Shown piece by piece: positions 9,690-20,700 of a stretch of DNA of 64,000 nt. The stretch lies in assembly GCA_047967505.1 (NCBI GenBank), contig CM106541.1; one strand, 5' to 3'. A program made the position numbers and the translations under genes. Positions within the stretch are counted from its first letter, which is position 1. Each line of letters begins with the position of its first letter. The notes under the pieces are model-generated. The model was not told the origin of the DNA and did not search any database. It worked only from the letters and a program-made list of their open reading frames with translations. The DNA is from Dipteris shenzhenensis (Eukaryota > Polypodiophyta > Polypodiopsida > Gleicheniales).

Positions 9690-9901
9690 TTTCCAAGATG
9701 CACACAACTTGTCTTTCCACTGTCATAAGTGGAGAACCATTTCCTATAGGGAGTAACATGGAATGAAGCACCAGAATCCAAAATCCAATCCTGGAAATAT
9801 GCATCATCTGAAGTGGTAAGTAACTCTACAGATAAACTAGACATGAAGAGAATGTCATTGTCACTATCATGTGTGATTGCATGGATCTCCTCGATCTTCA
9901 C
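9690..9901 (-). pseudogene. Copia protease region (fragment)
   Basis: The minus strand encodes WILDSGASFHVTPYRKWF, the copia protease active site (DSGAS) with its usual downstream context, then CVHLGNDYA, equivalent to the LGN block. The frame upstream (MKIEEIHAI and on) is the gag-protease linker. Beyond about 9685 the homology ends. Confidence 0.8.
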
Positions 9902-9954
9902 TTTTCCTTTGTCCTCCCTTGGACTCTCTTTGCTTCATTCAAGTGAGAAGCAAT

Positions 9955-10320
9955 GGAGACCCCTCCCTTCATCTGCAGCTCAAACAACCTCTTCATGAGG
10001 TAAAATTTATTGGAGGCGAAACTTCCTTCTCATAAGTGGCACATAGTTTCTTCCACAAATCTTCCATAGTCTACTCATTTACTACTGTGAAATAAACTGA
10101 CTTTGCAAGATGAAGTCTAAGAGTATACTTTGCTAATGCATCCAACTCATTCCAATCATCCTCAGACGTATTTGTAGGCTTAGCTTCAATTTCTGCCAAG
10201 AATTTAATCTGCTTCTTTTGAATAATACATCCCTTATTTGTTCTTTCCACAAAGAAAAGTTTGTCCCATCAATCTTTTTAATGTTAAAAACTCCTTTTCA
10301 GACATGGAAGAGGATGCCAT
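9955..10320 (-). pseudogene. Copia gag (broken)
   Basis: The minus-strand ATG at 10320 begins MASSSMSEKEFL. With frame changes the same strand then reads a typical copia gag sequence, including KYTLRLHLAKSVYFTV and EDLWKKLCATYEKE. Stops (TAA, TAG) and indels break it. The zinc-knuckle part is not seen before the protease. Confidence 0.75.
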
Positions 10321-11959
10321 GATGCAAATGAAACAAAATCCCAAATGCTAGTACCTACAAGAGAGAATCACACCAAATACCAGGTGCACCCAAATGTGTA
10401 TGCCACAACAGAGTGAAATGTCACCAAAACTCAAAGCTCAAAGCATCAAAAGATACAATTGACTATGTGCATGTACTATGCATCCATATGAGCAAATCTG
10501 GCCCAACAGAAAATGCCAACTGCAATGGCAATCCAAAATGCCAATAAGGGCCAAATGGCTCAAGCATAAACACCGTCCATGGGCATATACATCAATAATA
10601 TCTCATCGAAGAGAGCATAACACTATCAGTGCATGACCTGCAATGTGTCAAAGCTGTCCCTCAGCATAAAATAGCATCTATGTGCAAAGCGTCCATAAAA
10701 AGTAGCATCCCACAAGGCAATTTGGGCCTAACAGCGCATCCAATAAGGATCGCAATGCATCCAAATGGCCTATAAATCATCCACTAAAACCCAATGCACA
10801 CCACAAATGAGCGCACATGGGTCAAACTGCAACCAGAGTGATCTGCATAAGGTATGCTCAAGAAATCATGTTTCCATAATAATGACCGCTACTGAAAATA
10901 GAGCCTGAGATGCCTCAAAACATGGGTGCCATTGCATAATCAAGCTCAACAAGAAAATCTGCAAATATCTCTCTTCTACTGGAACTCCAAAATCCCAACC
11001 GATGAGTGAGAAATGGGAGTCAACAGTTATCCACTACCATGTGGCATAAATCTAAGGTTTCAAAACCTTAGAATGACAACACTTATCCACTACCATGTGG
11101 CATAAATCTAAGGTTTCAAAACCTTAGAATGAAAAATGCATAACAGAGAGACGAAATCCAATACATAGAGATCTATAACTCTAAAAATACTCCACCAAAT
11201 CATGCAAGAACTGACATGTAGGGGTTTTTGGGCATCTGGAATGCAATGGGATAGATGGTTTTGGAAACCGTGGTCTCAATCACTGGGTCCAACACATGGA
11301 CTGAAAAACGTTTTTGGAAACAGAACTATTTGTAAACTCCACCGAAGTGTGAATGATGAGCAACATAGAAGTTTTAGGACCTCTTGAGTCCACCGGAACT
11401 GATAGATCTGCAAATGGTTGCTCCAAACTTGAGTTCCAATACCCAGTCAAAAAAACATAGAAACTGACACATTGAGTCAGAAATCCAATGAAATGATCCT
11501 AGATTCAAGAATAAAGATGTTTCCAAGCTCTTGAAGTGAAATACTGCCACAGTCAGCTGTGTTGAGCTTCTCTTACTGCCTTCTCTTGAGCTTGGAGAGC
11601 TTGGTTCATGCGCACTTCTTCTACCTTATATGTGCCCAAAGTGCCTTGACCTCTATGGTGATTGCCTGGAATTGGTCTTCGATTTCTGATGCAGTCTGCC
11701 TTTCCAATTCTCATGCATATTCTTCCTTGGCCAAGCTAGTGAATAGTTATGACATTTGGATCATTTGGCTAGCTTGATGTTGGAGAATGACAGACAATGA
11801 TGAGGTCTGGCGATATTGCTGATACAAGTGGTGCCCATGTAGCCATCCCGATGATTCTGTAGTACTTGGGGGAGGTTGTTCCAATGGATAGAGCTTCTCC
11901 TTCCTCCCACAGAGCTGCTGAGCTTCCAAGCATTCACGCACGCTCAGCTAGATCACCGG
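10321..11959 (-). other. Long leader of the reverse copia
   Basis: About 1.6 kb between the gag start and the primer-binding site without protein domains. A roughly 65-base segment with AAGGTTTCAAAACCTTAGAATG is directly repeated at about 11026-11068 and 11085-11131. Long untranslated leaders are also seen in the complete copia further right. Confidence 0.6.
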
Positions 11960-11971
11960 GCTCTGATACCA
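11960..11971 (-). promoter_or_regulatory. Primer-binding site on the reverse strand
   Basis: GCTCTGATACCA is the exact complement of the initiator-Met primer site. Two bases separate it from the LTR. Confidence 0.85.
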
Positions 11972-11973
11972 AT

Positions 11974-12421
11974 TGAGAGTGCTCTCAACGAAAGCAAGAA
12001 CGGAAGAGGGAGAGAGAGAAACAAAGAGCCACACAAGTTTTGGTGGGTGTAGAACACCCTAATCTTCTTTTTCATTCATGTAGAATCCCATAGGATAGAA
12101 TAGATGCATCTTGCAAGAGCTGTGAGAGCATAATGAAAGAAAAATGTTGTTCTCTATTATGATTGTGAGAGAGAGGACTCTCTTTTATAGAAAGGGGGAG
12201 AAGGTAATACCTTCCCTACATAGTGGCAATCAACCCCTACATCAGTGGGAATTAATCCCTACATCAGTGGGATTGCATTTGTCTTACATCATCACTTAGG
12301 TCACACACTAGACACATCATAGCACTAGATGTGCCTTTACAACACACACAAACACACATGTGACTCCCCTAGATGCACACATGCATCATAGAGCAAACCC
12401 TTGATCATACTTATCCCAACA
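11974..12421 (-). repeat. LTR of the reverse copia (copy A)
   Basis: On the minus strand it begins TGTTGGGATAAG. About 340 bases match the LTR at 13712-14054 with few changes. This copy has roughly 100 further bases next to the primer site. It contains the conserved stretch TATAGAAAGGGGGAGAAGG. Confidence 0.8.
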
Positions 12422-12544
12422 TACCTTGACAACATGATCATAATCTTCAGGCATACTTTTGAGCAACACTACCATTGCATCATTTGTAGTGATTGGAGAG
12501 TTGATAGAAGCAAGTTGAGTCACACTTTCCAAGAAAAAACCTAC
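12422..12544 (-). pseudogene. Copia gag fragment of the older host copy
   Basis: The minus strand encodes SVTQLASINSPITTNDAM and LLKSMPEDYDHVVKV, a mid-gag copia block (the usual LxSLPxxYD motif). It is cut on its left by the LTR of copy A and on its right by a MULE-like element. Confidence 0.75.
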
Positions 12545-12553
12545 AAATGGAAA
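12545..12553. repeat. Target-site duplication, left copy (third MULE-like element)
   Basis: AAATGGAAA, repeated at 13565-13573. Confidence 0.6.
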
Positions 12554-13564
12554 AGTCCGAGCGATAATTTTTGACACCAACCATGCTTGTATATTTCTCA
12601 AAGGAATATACAATTCTTTCTTAATTTCTCATTTATGGAACCATATACTTACTTATTTTTCATTATAACCCTCATTTTAGAGAACATCATCTATTTATGA
12701 ACAAATAGTGAACACTTTAGAAACTCCTATAAATACCTCCCTACCATACTCTCGTTTGAGGATTATGGTAATTAAATCAATTTAAAAGAATTTCCCTAAT
12801 ATTTAGCAATCCCATATTTGAAGCTCTCATATAACAATGCATGCCATATTCCTTGGATGAGTAGGAAAAAGATATTGGAAACCTCATACTTGAGGCCATT
12901 ATAATCGATCATAAATTAATCTCTAATACATTATCAAATATGGGAAGGCAAGGAATGAATTTTCAAAATATTCCCAATTCTCCAAACCTAAGTACTTTCA
13001 AGGAAATGTGGTCTTTATTGAACTCCTTCCTACCATAATATGAATTAGGGAAAAAGCCTACCATTGCATAGATCATGAAATTTTGAACATTTTTCCTTTT
13101 TACAGCTCCTCAATGTGAGATAAGGAGCAAAAGTTATGACCCCTTCTGCGTAGGCTCTCCAAGGGTATTCCGCCGGCAGAATAGGGTTGGGGGGCAAGCT
13201 CTTCAAACCATATTCCTCTGGAAAAATACACTTAGAGGGTCTGTTAAAAAAGTATTATATTATTTTCTTAGGTCATCCTGAGGAACTATAAAGAGGATAT
13301 TTGCTCAAAATTTCATGATCCAACCAATGGTGAAATGAAGAGAAAGGATTTTTGAAAGTGATAAAATAAGTCACCACTTGGACATTATATTTGTATATTA
13401 TATAAAGGTATATTTATATCCATATCTATTTATTAGTATTTCATATTTACTTACATATTCCTTGAAATAATTTGGATTTTTTTGCTCCCAAAAATGACTT
13501 GAGTCTATATATTTTGACCCCTCCTACCTTTTGTCTGCTCGTCGCTCAGGGGTTTTTGCTCGGA
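12554..13564. mobile_element. Diverged MULE-like element, copy 3
   Basis: It is flanked by a 9-base direct repeat and 1,011 bases long, almost the same length as copies 1 and 2. The right end, read in reverse (TCCGAGCAAAAACCCCTGAGCG), closely resembles the terminus of copies 1 and 2, and the left end starts AGTCCGAGCGATAATTTTTG. The interior is AT-rich without coding capacity and has a GC-rich palindromic patch at about 13165-13190 (TATTCCGCCGGCAGAATA), in a similar relative place to the hairpins of the other copies. Interior identity with them is low, so it is an older or sister subfamily. Confidence 0.55.
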
Positions 13565-13573
13565 AAATGGAAA

Positions 13574-13697
13574 CCCCCACAGAGAACAGAGCTCTCAAAG
13601 ATTTGGGGAAGAAGGAGGAAAATGGAGAAGATGAGAAATAGTGGTTTATGCTAGAGATAGCATCTAATGCTACTCTAGGCTAGATCTAGAACCTAAA
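13574..13697 (-). other. Leader remnant of copia copy B
   Basis: The segment between the MULE-like element and the primer site of the right-hand copia LTR. No coding motif. Confidence 0.5.
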
Positions 13698-13709
13698 GCT
13701 TTGATACCA
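13698..13709 (-). promoter_or_regulatory. Primer-binding site, one-base variant
   Basis: GCTTTGATACCA is the complement of TGGTATCAAAGC, one base from the consensus initiator-Met site, two bases before the LTR. Confidence 0.8.
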
Positions 13710-13711
13710 AG

Positions 13712-14054
13712 TGTAGAATCCTGTAGGATAGAATAGATGCATCTTGCAAGAGGTGTGAGAGCACAATAAAAGAAAGATGTTGTTCTCTATTATGATTGTG
13801 AGAGAGAGGACTCTCTTTTATAGAAAGGGGGAGAAGGTAATACCTTCCCTACATAGTGGCAATCAGCCCCTACATCAGTGGGAATCAATTCCTACATCAG
13901 TGGGATTGCCTTTGTCTTACATCATCACTTAGGTCACACACTAGACACATCATAGCACTTGATGTGCCTTTACAACACATACAAACACACATGTGACTCC
14001 CCTAGATGCACACATGCATCATAGAGCAAGCCCTTGATCATACTTATCCCAACA
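13712..14054 (-). repeat. LTR of the reverse copia (copy B)
   Basis: On the minus strand it begins TGTTGGGATAAG and ends TTCTACA before the primer site. It is the same family as the LTR at 11974-12421. To its right gypsy sequence resumes, so copy B is the element that inserted into the gypsy element. Confidence 0.82.
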
Positions 14055-14108
14055 ATTCATTTAATATATATGTGTTTGAGTATTGTACATAACTAGGGTA
14101 AAGGCATA

Positions 14109-14558
14109 GTGACCTTTAACCCCCACAGGGATCATCATTTAGACTCAGTACTTTGGGCACTAAGGATAGCTCACAAGGTAGCCACAGGACTGACACCTTT
14201 CAGGCTAGTGTATGGATGTGAGGCAGTAGTACCCATGGAATTTATTGTAGGAAGTCTAAGAGTAGCAATTGACAATGAACTTTCCCCAAAAGATCGCATT
14301 AATGCAAGATTGGAGCAGCTTTTACAATTGGATGAGGATAGATTGACAAGCTCTCACACAGTTGACATTATTCAAATAAGAAGAGCAGCATGGATAAATA
14401 GAAACATAAAGTTTAAGCTTTTCAAAAAGGGAGATTTAGTGTTGATGTTCAACACCAAACTGGGAAAAATGCTAGGAAAATTCAAGCTCAGATATGATAG
14501 TCCATTCAGGGTACTTGAGGCATATGAACAAGGGACATTTCTAAGATCTCCATGGTAA
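14109..14558 (+). pseudogene. Gypsy integrase, C-terminal part
   Basis: An open frame of 149 codons. ATGLTPFRLVYGCEAVVPME is the conserved end of the Ty3/gypsy integrase core, followed by a helical stretch and GDLVLMFNTKLGKMLGKFKL…SPFRV, the GPF-type C-terminal domain (here SPF instead of GPF). The HHCC zinc finger and most of the DDE core are missing because of the copia insertion and accompanying deletion. No stop interrupts this piece. Confidence 0.85.
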
Positions 14559-15074
14559 TTTATTTGACAAACCAGTAAATGGCTTCAAACTGAAACCATA
14601 CATTGAAGAGCCTACAATAGAGGCAAAACTAAATACAGTTTCTCTGCATGATTCTGTAAATACAACAAAATATTTTCACTCTGTTTCAACATTTCAGGTT
14701 ACCAAAGTACCAAGCATCTTCAATGTACAAACTCTATCTATATCACATGTCACTTACAAGGTTTTAAGAGATTACAACTATTCAGTCTACACAAAATCAA
14801 AGAAAAACTATATTTAGTAACAAATGAAGAAAATAATGCAATATCAAAATTATTTTACACACCGACAAATGGAAGAAATCAAGAGCAGCAACTATAGAGC
14901 ACTATGAGAGGCAGCAGCAACAAAGATTACTACAAAAGCAGCAGCAACATCAGACATCTCTCCACCACCTTGCCAGAACAGTTCCGACATCAAGTGGTAG
15001 CCTGCCAACAGGACACTCGAACCAACTACAAAGCAACAAACTATCTAATCAGGTAATTTTATTTTATCTTGGCA
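14559..15074 (+). other. 3' region of the gypsy element
   Basis: Sequence after integrase, with weak open frames rich in Gln and Ser. It continues on the other side of the complete copia (22305 on). No LTR or polypurine tract was identified. Confidence 0.5.
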
Positions 15075-15079
15075 AACAA
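15075..15079. repeat. Target-site duplication, left copy (complete copia)
   Basis: AACAA, repeated at 22300-22304 directly after the 3' LTR. Confidence 0.85.
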
Positions 15080-15336
15080 TGTTGAGAGTTCACGCTCAAC
15101 ATCATGTGATCATGTGTGCATAGCACCATCACGTGATCATATGTGCATAGCACTAACCTTATAGAGTGCTATAAAGGAAAGGGTTAGATCCCCTAACCCT
15201 AACCCTAAAAGGGTTTTTATATATTCTATTTTTTCAACTAATTCTAGTGTACAGTTAGTCATTTGTGGTGTGATCTCTAGCTGTGCCCTCTCTCCTCATC
15301 TCCACTCTTCTCCTCTCCCCTGTTCATATTTTGTCA
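15080..15336 (+). repeat. 5' LTR of the complete copia
   Basis: It starts TGTTGAG and ends TTTTGTCA. The first 22 bases form a hairpin (TGTTGAG…CTCAACA). Two near-identical 27-base direct repeats follow, of which the second contains TCACGTGA (a G-box core). A CCCTAA-rich stretch at 15190-15213 and a TATA box complete what looks like a compact promoter. Confidence 0.93.
15218..15224 (+). promoter_or_regulatory. TATA box in the 5' LTR
   Basis: TATATAT lies about 25 bases downstream of the CCCTAA repeats and about 115 bases before the LTR end, a usual position for a copia LTR promoter. The 3' LTR has the same element at 22181. Confidence 0.6.
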
Positions 15337-15348
15337 TGGTATCAGAGC
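15337..15348 (+). promoter_or_regulatory. Primer-binding site of the complete copia
   Basis: A perfect TGGTATCAGAGC directly abuts the LTR. Confidence 0.93.
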
Positions 15349-17726
15349 TTCCTTGTCTTCCGCTGAGACATTGAGATTCTTGAGAGTGCGAGAGAGATTG
15401 TGAGATTGAGAGTTCTCTTGAGTGATTGTGAGATCCTTCCCTTCACTTCTGTTGAGAGAAATTTCTATTCATGTGAGAATTCCATCCATGAGAGATTGAG
15501 AGATTTCCGTTAATCTCCTTTGCTCATTCTAGGACAGCTCCGTCCATTATTCTTTCTTTGAGTTCTTTGAAAGATTTCATTGCTTGAGAAAGAGAGTATT
15601 CCTTGTTTATGAGAGAAAGAGAGATCTAGATCTTAGTCTTTTGAGAGATCTTGTAAGGTTTTGTGAGAGAGAAAGGTTCATTTCTGAGCCTCTAAGTTTC
15701 TGTAAGGTTTTCTTGAGAGAATCTCTTCTTCGACGTGCTCCCGCGACTGTTTCCACCTCTGCTATCGGCTTCGACGTGCTCCCGCGACTAGAGCGCCAAT
15801 GCTCTACTCAATGGCTTCAATGCCTCCCACGGTCCACGGGCTCCTATACCTTCACGCAGCGCTTCTACATACGGCTTGTCTACCTGCACGACGAAGGCTC
15901 CTTCCATAGCCAAATGTGGCTTAGCGACCCTCCACGAACTCACCTTTAACAGAGTCTTAGTTCCACCGGTCGAACAGCTCCAAACGAGCCGCCACAAGAC
16001 TCGTGAGCAGCGAGATGCCAACATCAACGCACCGCTCTACAACCTCCCAAGTGGCTCTCCCACTCTCCACAGGCGGCCTCTTCTATAGCTCAACGGGCCC
16101 TTCTTGTAGATGCAACTCCTCCAAAGGCTCCTCCCTGCACAGCCAAGGCTTTATAGCCCAGCTCACAGAAGGCCATGGCCCAGCAACAATGCCTGCTCCT
16201 GCATCGCGACCTCTGGAGCGAAAGACATGGCTCCTTCGAGTGCGAAGCCACAGTAGAAACTGCACGCTTCACAGCACAGAAGCTAGAGCCTCTACACCGA
16301 GCGCGGCGCCTTCTACAACGAACTCGACGGCCGCCTCCATCGACGGAGAAGACGACGGAATCCAGAAGATTTCGTCCGAATCTTTTTAGATTTAGGCTTC
16401 CCACAACATGACACGTGGCCCATGTGCCACGTCATCTAATCTGCCACGTGTTAATCTTATCTGCCATGTGTCAGTCCTATCTGCCACATCATCAGCCTAT
16501 CCACACTACCACGTCAGCATTGACACGTCAGCAATCCACGTCAGTACTGCCACATCATCACCAATTGCCACATCACCACTGACTGCCACATCACCTGACA
16601 CGTCATCTGTGCCACATCATCAGCCACGTCACCTGTGCCATGTCATCAATGCCACATCACCTATGCCACATCATCAGTGCCACATCATCAGTGCCACGTC
16701 ATCAGTGCCACATCAGCATTGCCATGTCACCCTACTGACATCATCTGTGCCACCTCAGCACTGCCACCTCAGCAGTCCAGTCAGCACTGACCCTCTGCAG
16801 GCACAGTCCCTTGCCAGGCACACTGTGCACACACTGCATGTGCACACTCCTGCCACCTCAGCACAGAGCTTCACTGGCACACCTCTTGCTAAGCACAGTG
16901 CCACATCATCACTGCATGTGACTCACAGTGACACATCATCATTGAGCACCATTTGCACTCCTTTTGTCCCTCCACCTAGATCAAGTCATATCTCTTGATC
17001 CAAGAAGAATTTGAGGGTGCTCCAAAAAGAAAAGTCGCTCGATTTTTCGTGCTCTACGTGCTCGTTACATCACGCGCACATTTCGGCACAAGTTACACTC
17101 ACATTTGAGCCTCGCCTGGCAAAACCACTTCCTTCACGCACATTTGCCTCTACATCGACGCATCTGACCCAGCACTTGAAAAGAACAAAAGAAAAGGAAT
17201 TATTTGCTGCTCTTTCATTGATCGACGGTTGGTTTACATCTAGATCAGAGTAGACTAGATCGCCATAGAGGGGACGCTTTGAATTCCCCAAGTTGCCAAT
17301 CTAAGCCATGCCCGAAATTCCTGACTAGTACCTACTCGGAGTCAGTCCATACGCTCACATCCGATTTCACATCATTACATTACCTGAAACCTTACGTTCA
17401 TCAGTTCAGTGAGAAGACTTCAGAGTTCAGAGGCATTGCAGATTGATTCAGTGGGCAGATAGCACTTGATTTCACACACACATGCCACCATTGTAAAGCC
17501 TATTTGGCTATCTCATGGCATCGTGCACATCATTTTTCAGCCTTGTAAAGCCTCTTGGCTAATCTCGGCATCATTGCCACAAGCCTTGTAACACAGATCA
17601 GATCTTATATACTATAGTTCTATCTTCACCGATGGTACAGAGATTTCACTTGGCATCTTTAGTGTATTTGCAGCTGATTCATACAGAGTTTTTTTAGGAC
17701 ACTTTTTTGAGTACATTGTTTGCACC
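15349..17726 (+). other. Long leader of the complete copia
   Basis: 2.4 kb between the primer site and the gag ATG. The first part is rich in GAGAGA runs; 15720-16390 is GC-richer with several short open frames that match nothing I recognise; 16410-16780 is a repeat of GCCACGTCA/GCCACATCA units. Its length and ATG-rich content would hinder scanning ribosomes, so gag may rely on splicing or internal initiation. That is inference. Confidence 0.7.
16410..16780 (+). repeat. Irregular minisatellite of GCCACGTCATCA-like units
   Basis: Around 25 units of roughly 12-16 bases, nearly all containing CCACGTCA, CCACATCA or CCATGTCA. About seven or eight retain ACGTCA, the core bound by plant bZIP factors; the others differ mostly at the CG pair. 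The Thr/Ser/His-rich open frame across it (16408-16998) reflects the repeat. Confidence 0.85.
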
Positions 17727-20700
17727 ATGTCGACTAGCAACCTCAATCTGAAGGCATCTGCTAAGTTAGACAACTCCAATTACGGTACATGGAAATACCG
17801 AATGGAGACCATTCTTGTGCTTCAGGAAAAATGGGAGTATGTCGATGGATCTATACCTAGACCATTGGCCGATCCAGCCACCAGTAGCTCTACTCCATCT
17901 ATTGTCACAGCACCAGCAACGGGATCTACATCAGGATCTACATCTACAAAAACAGTTTCCACACCAGTAGCAGATCCTGCCATTGCCCGAGCTCAAGCAG
18001 AATGGGATAAGAAAGACAAGTATGCCTATCACCTGATCAAGCAGAATGTGCAAGATGTCATGCTAGGACAGCTCAACACAGTTAAGACATCAAAACAAGC
18101 ATGGGATATGTTTGCAGCTCTCTACGAGTCCAAGAACACATCCAGGATTCTCACCCTGAGAAACCAGATCAACTAGAGTTTCCGCAATAGCAATGAAACC
18201 GGTCATGCTTATGTACTCCACATCAAAGACTACAACAATCAACTTCTTGCAGCAGCAGGAGAGACTATGAATCTCATAGAAATGGTTCAAGTAATCCTGA
18301 ATGGACTAGGAGAAGGATATGAGAATCTAGTCCAGAGTATTGCCATCCAATGGCAAATTCCAACACTGGAAGAACTTCAGTCAGTTCTACTTGGTGAAGA
18401 ACTCAGGACTCAGGCCATTCAAGCACGTAAAGGTCATTCTAATGATCAGGCATTCACAGCTTCAGACAGAAGCAGAGGCAAAGGTAGAAACAGAGGTAAA
18501 TCATATCCAAAAAGTGGTCATCATCAACAAAGTCAAAATCAGCATCAGCATCATCCTCAGCAACATCAAAATCAGCAAAGAGGAAATCATTCCAACCGAG
18601 GAAGATTTCAAGGACGAGGGAATGTATCCACCAATGTGTCAAACATTCAATGCAACTATTGTCACAAGTTTGGACACTATGAAAGAGATTGCCGCAAGAA
18701 GCAGTATGACCAAGGCGGTCAATCCAGCAGTAATCAAGGGAATTCCCGAGGAAGAGGAAATCATCGTGGTGGACATTCTAGTCACAGTCATTTTGCAAAT
18801 GAACATGGAAATATGTTTCTTGCAAGTGAGGAATTGCATCAGACTGATATAATGCACCTAGACACTGATTTCAATCCCAAAGAGGATTTCAGCTATCAAG
18901 TCGACCAAGAGGAACAGGATCCTTGGTACATCGACAGCGGTGCATCATCTCATATGACAAATCATCAGGAATGGTTCACAGAAATGAAGCCATTAGAAGG
19001 TCAAAAGAATGTCATCTACACAGCAGACAATACGCCGAATCGGGTTCAAGGGACAGGTGTTATCCCTATGAACAATTTCACTGGTACAAAAGGAAGAGTC
19101 AAAGATGTGCTCTATGTTCCGAAGCTTACCAAGAACCTTTTGTCAGTAGGTCAAATGACGGAACACAACTACAAAGTCATCTTCGACGGTGATGAATGCA
19201 CTATCAGAGACAAATCCAAAAGAGGTCAGCTAGTAGCAAAAGGTGTCAAAGAAGGATGCTTATACAGGATGCTAGCTACAGTACCAGATAAACATGCCAT
19301 GTCAGCTCAAATGCAACAGATGCCACTATCTGCAAAATGGCACAAGAGATATGGTCATGTCAACTTCAAGTACTTGTTAGATCTCCGGAATCAGAATATG
19401 GCAATTGGGATTCCGAAGCTACAGTTTCTTGGAAAGGTTTGTGAAGCATGCTGCTTCGGCAAACAAAAGCGAACCAACTTTGTCAGAAGTACCTCTCGTG
19501 CACGAGGTATTCTTGATTTGATTCATACAGATGTATGGGGTTATGCCCAGACCCGCAGCATCAATGGTTCACTTTATTACTTGACCTTCATCGATGATTA
19601 CAGTAGATATTGTTGGGTCTACTTTCTGAAAGAGAAATCTGAAGTGTTTGCCAGATTTCAAGAATTCAAAGCCATGGTAGAAAACCAGACAGGCAGAAAG
19701 ATCAAGGTCATGAGATCAGACAGAGGAGGTGAATACATGTCTTCAACATTCATGAACTTTTGCAAAAATCACAACATTCGAAGACAATTCACATGTGCAG
19801 ATACTCCTCAGCAAAATGCAAGAGCTGAAAGGAAGAATGGGACTTTAGCAGATAGTGCTAGAGCAATGCTTAGTGAAAAGCATCTTCCAAATCAGTATTG
19901 GGCAGAAGCAATAGCTACAGCTAACTACTTGCTTAATCGGCTTCCTACCGAACCGATACAAGGTATGACTCCTTATGAAGCATTCACTGGACACAAGCCA
20001 CGCATTGGGCATCTCCGCATATTTGGTTGCATAGCATATGCCCACATACATGATGATCATCGCAGGAAATTGGATGCGAAGTCACGCAAATGCATCATGG
20101 TTGGCTACAGTGAAGAAAGCAAAGCATACAAATTGTATGATCCCATCAACCGCAAAGTCATTATCTCCAGAGATGTAATCTTTGATGAGGAATCAGAATG
20201 GAAAACCTCACCTACACAGGAGATAGAAGCATCGACTTCACAGTCATCTACAGAACAGGTTGATGAAGAAGAGCAAGAATTGCCACCAACACCCCAAGCA
20301 GCGCCACAGCAGCTCAGACGGTCTACTAGGGAAAGCAGACCACCAGCCAGATTGACATATGCTCAGAAAGGCAAAGCAATTCACGTGGAAACCACCAACT
20401 ATGCTCTTATGACTACCATCATGTCTACAGAAGAGCCAGTGTACTTCGAAGACGCAGTAAATAAGCCAGAATGGCAAACTGCTATGAATGAAGAAATGGA
20501 TGCTTTGTATAAAAATAACACTTGGGAATCATGCGACCTTCCACCAAGAAAGAAGGCCATAGCCAACAAATGGGTATACAAAGTGAAGTACAATCCAGAT
20601 GGCAGTATTCAAAGATACAAAGCCAGATTAGTTGCAAAAGGATTTGCACAACAATATGGCCAAGATTATGATGAGACATGCTCCAGTAGCAAAGATGGAT

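Larger units (their letters stand above)
9682..12421 (-). mobile_element. Copia retrotransposon fragment (5' half, reverse strand)
   Basis: Read on the minus strand: LTR (12421-11974), primer-binding site (11971-11960), a leader of about 1.6 kb, gag from an ATG at 10320, and protease near 9901-9690. Integrase, RT and the 3' LTR are missing, so the left end is a truncation into the gypsy RT rather than a true element end. It inserted into the gag of a second copia of the same family, part of which remains to its right. Confidence 0.75.

Noticed and set aside
15187-15213. CCCTAACCCTAACCCTAAAA as interstitial telomere
   Set aside because: It lies at the same place in both LTRs of the complete copia (also 22150-22176), so it is part of the LTR and not a telomere relic.
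16003-16998. Coding gene in the copia leader
   Set aside because: Overlapping short frames on both strands; the longest is produced by the GCCACRTCA repeat and no copia has a known protein there.
18454-20679. Minus-strand open frames opposite copia gag-pol
   Set aside because: Shadows of the strongly supported plus-strand frame.
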